A stretch of DNA of 64,000 nt from Anaerolineales bacterium (GTDB taxonomy: Bacteria; Chloroflexota; Anaerolineae; Anaerolineales; UBA11579). Within the stretch, counting starts at the first letter, position 1. Each line of letters begins with the position of its first letter. The position numbers and the translations under genes are program-made. Shown here in pieces: positions 63,489 through 64,000 of this stretch. A model generated the notes under the pieces. It had not been told where the DNA came from. It ran no database searches and saw only the letters and a program-made list of their open reading frames with translations. Location: assembly GCA_019454165.1 (NCBI GenBank), contig CP075367.1, positions 1,838,805 to 1,902,804 on the forward strand, in the 5' to 3' direction.

Positions 63489-64000
63489 GTGCAAGCAACC
63501 CAAACCCGGGAAGGGAAGCGCGCCAAACCGGCGGCTGCCCGTCCCAAACTGCCCAAAGGCGTGTTTCCGCGTGCCGTGCGCTACTTGTTCCGTTACAAGT
63601 GGGAAGCCGCCCTACCCTATCTCTTTCTGCTGATCGCCACGCTGGCCCAACTGGCCGTGCCGCGCCTGATCCGCAACATGATCGATGCGGTCACCCAGGG
63701 CGTGGTTGCCACACAGGTGCTTGAAGGACTGCAGAACATCCCTTCAGCCTTCATGGCCGAGGCCCTGCCGCGCATTCTGGAATTCCTCAACTACGCGCCT
63801 GGCACGACCCAGGAGCAATTGGTCACCCAGCTGACGGCCGACAAGGTGTCTGCGCCCGAAGCGCTCATCCGGGCCGGCATCTTCATTGTTGTCTTCGCCG
63901 TGCTGCGCGGCCTGTTCGCCTTCCTGCAATCCTACTGGGCTGAGCGCAACTCGCAGAGCGTATCGTTCGACATGCGCAATGAGCTGTACGCCAAGATCCA
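63489..64000 (+). CDS. ABC exporter with fused transmembrane domain (partial)
   Basis: Starts at GTG 63489 with AAGGAAG upstream and runs off the window after 170 codons. A basic tail of 30 residues (TREGKRAKPAAARPKLPKG) precedes the transmembrane domain: FRYKWEAALPYLFLLIATLA, QLAVPRLIRNMIDAVTQGV, a helical extracellular insert (about 75-125), and AVLRGLFAFLQSYWAERNSQ then SVSFDMRNELYAKI. This is the type 1 ABC exporter fold (MsbA/LmrA class); the ATPase part would lie beyond the window. Substrate unknown. Confidence 0.87.
   Translation, partial: MQATQTREGKRAKPAAARPKLPKGVFPRAVRYLFRYKWEAALPYLFLLIATLAQLAVPRLIRNMIDAVTQGVVATQVLEGLQNIPSAFMAEALPRILEFLNYAPGTTQEQLVTQLTADKVSAPEALIRAGIFIVVFAVLRGLFAFLQSYWAERNSQSVSFDMRNELYAKI

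Noticed and set aside
1..64000. CRISPR array, insertion sequence, prophage or integron
   Set aside because: No regularly spaced direct repeats, transposase, integrase or phage structural genes were seen; the three hairpin repeats are the only mobile-like elements.
1..64000. tRNA or rRNA genes
   Set aside because: I scanned the intergenic gaps for cloverleaf-like stretches and the TTC-A-A T-loop and found none; the gaps are short and mostly hold terminators and promoters.

Overview
The window looks like a chromosomal segment of a GC-rich member of the Chloroflexota, probably class Anaerolineae. That placement is an inference from gene content: a Tad/Flp pilus locus, a block of GT-C type envelope glycosyltransferases, a K+-independent-type membrane pyrophosphatase, coenzyme F420 genes, molybdenum hydroxylase genes and a glycine cleavage operon behind a tandem glycine riboswitch. 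Coding density is high, most operons use 4-nt ATGA/GTGA overlaps, and several starts are GTG or TTG. I saw no tRNA, rRNA, CRISPR array, transposase or phage genes.

Layout. 1-4.1 kb (minus): pilus ATPase with receiver domain (cut by the window edge), cpaB, a 46-residue Flp pilin with its own promoter, and a DegS/NarL-type two-component pair. 4.2-12.4 kb (minus): one tightly overlapped operon of five large membrane proteins and a methyltransferase, probably for cell-surface glycan. 12.4-19.6 kb: PadR regulator with PspC-domain protein, the primary sigma factor, a small ABM-domain protein, the proton pyrophosphatase and a DrrAB-like ABC exporter. 19.6-23.5 kb: a 1097-residue TPR protein with about 13 Trp-Leu motifs, then ndk. 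23.5-30.6 kb (minus): rsfS, thpR, a MocA-like nucleotidyltransferase, a hydrolase and a molybdenum hydroxylase whose FAD and 2Fe-2S subunits are fused. 30.6-36.3 kb (minus): F420 genes (cofC, cofD, cofE, an FbiB C-terminal-like nitroreductase, npdG), two F420/FMN split-barrel proteins and a gamma-glutamyl hydrolase. 36.4-49.2 kb: esterase, M20 peptidase, DUF1385, phosphodiester glycosidase, lipoate ligase, acyl-CoA dehydrogenase, uracil-DNA glycosylase, EamA transporter, SET protein and acyl-CoA synthetase. 49.3-54.0 kb: methyltransferase, an AT-rich gene with a nucleotidyl-cyclase-like N-terminus, and a MarR/ABC exporter operon. 54-64 kb: SPFH protein, histidine phosphatase, aquaporin, fmt, small membrane proteins, the riboswitch-gcvH-gcvPA-gcvPB operon, DinB and META proteins, and the start of an ABC exporter.

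The main candidates for something undescribed are the AT-rich cyclase-like multidomain gene at 49965-51812, the Trp-Leu-repeat TPR protein, a family of three hairpin-forming intergenic repeats, many genes whose -10 box sits 6-7 nt before the start codon (leaderless mRNAs), terminator-like hairpins in the leaders of rpoD, hppA and ndk, and histone H1-like basic tails on four unrelated proteins. All functional statements come from reading the sequence and from memory of protein families; no database search was run.
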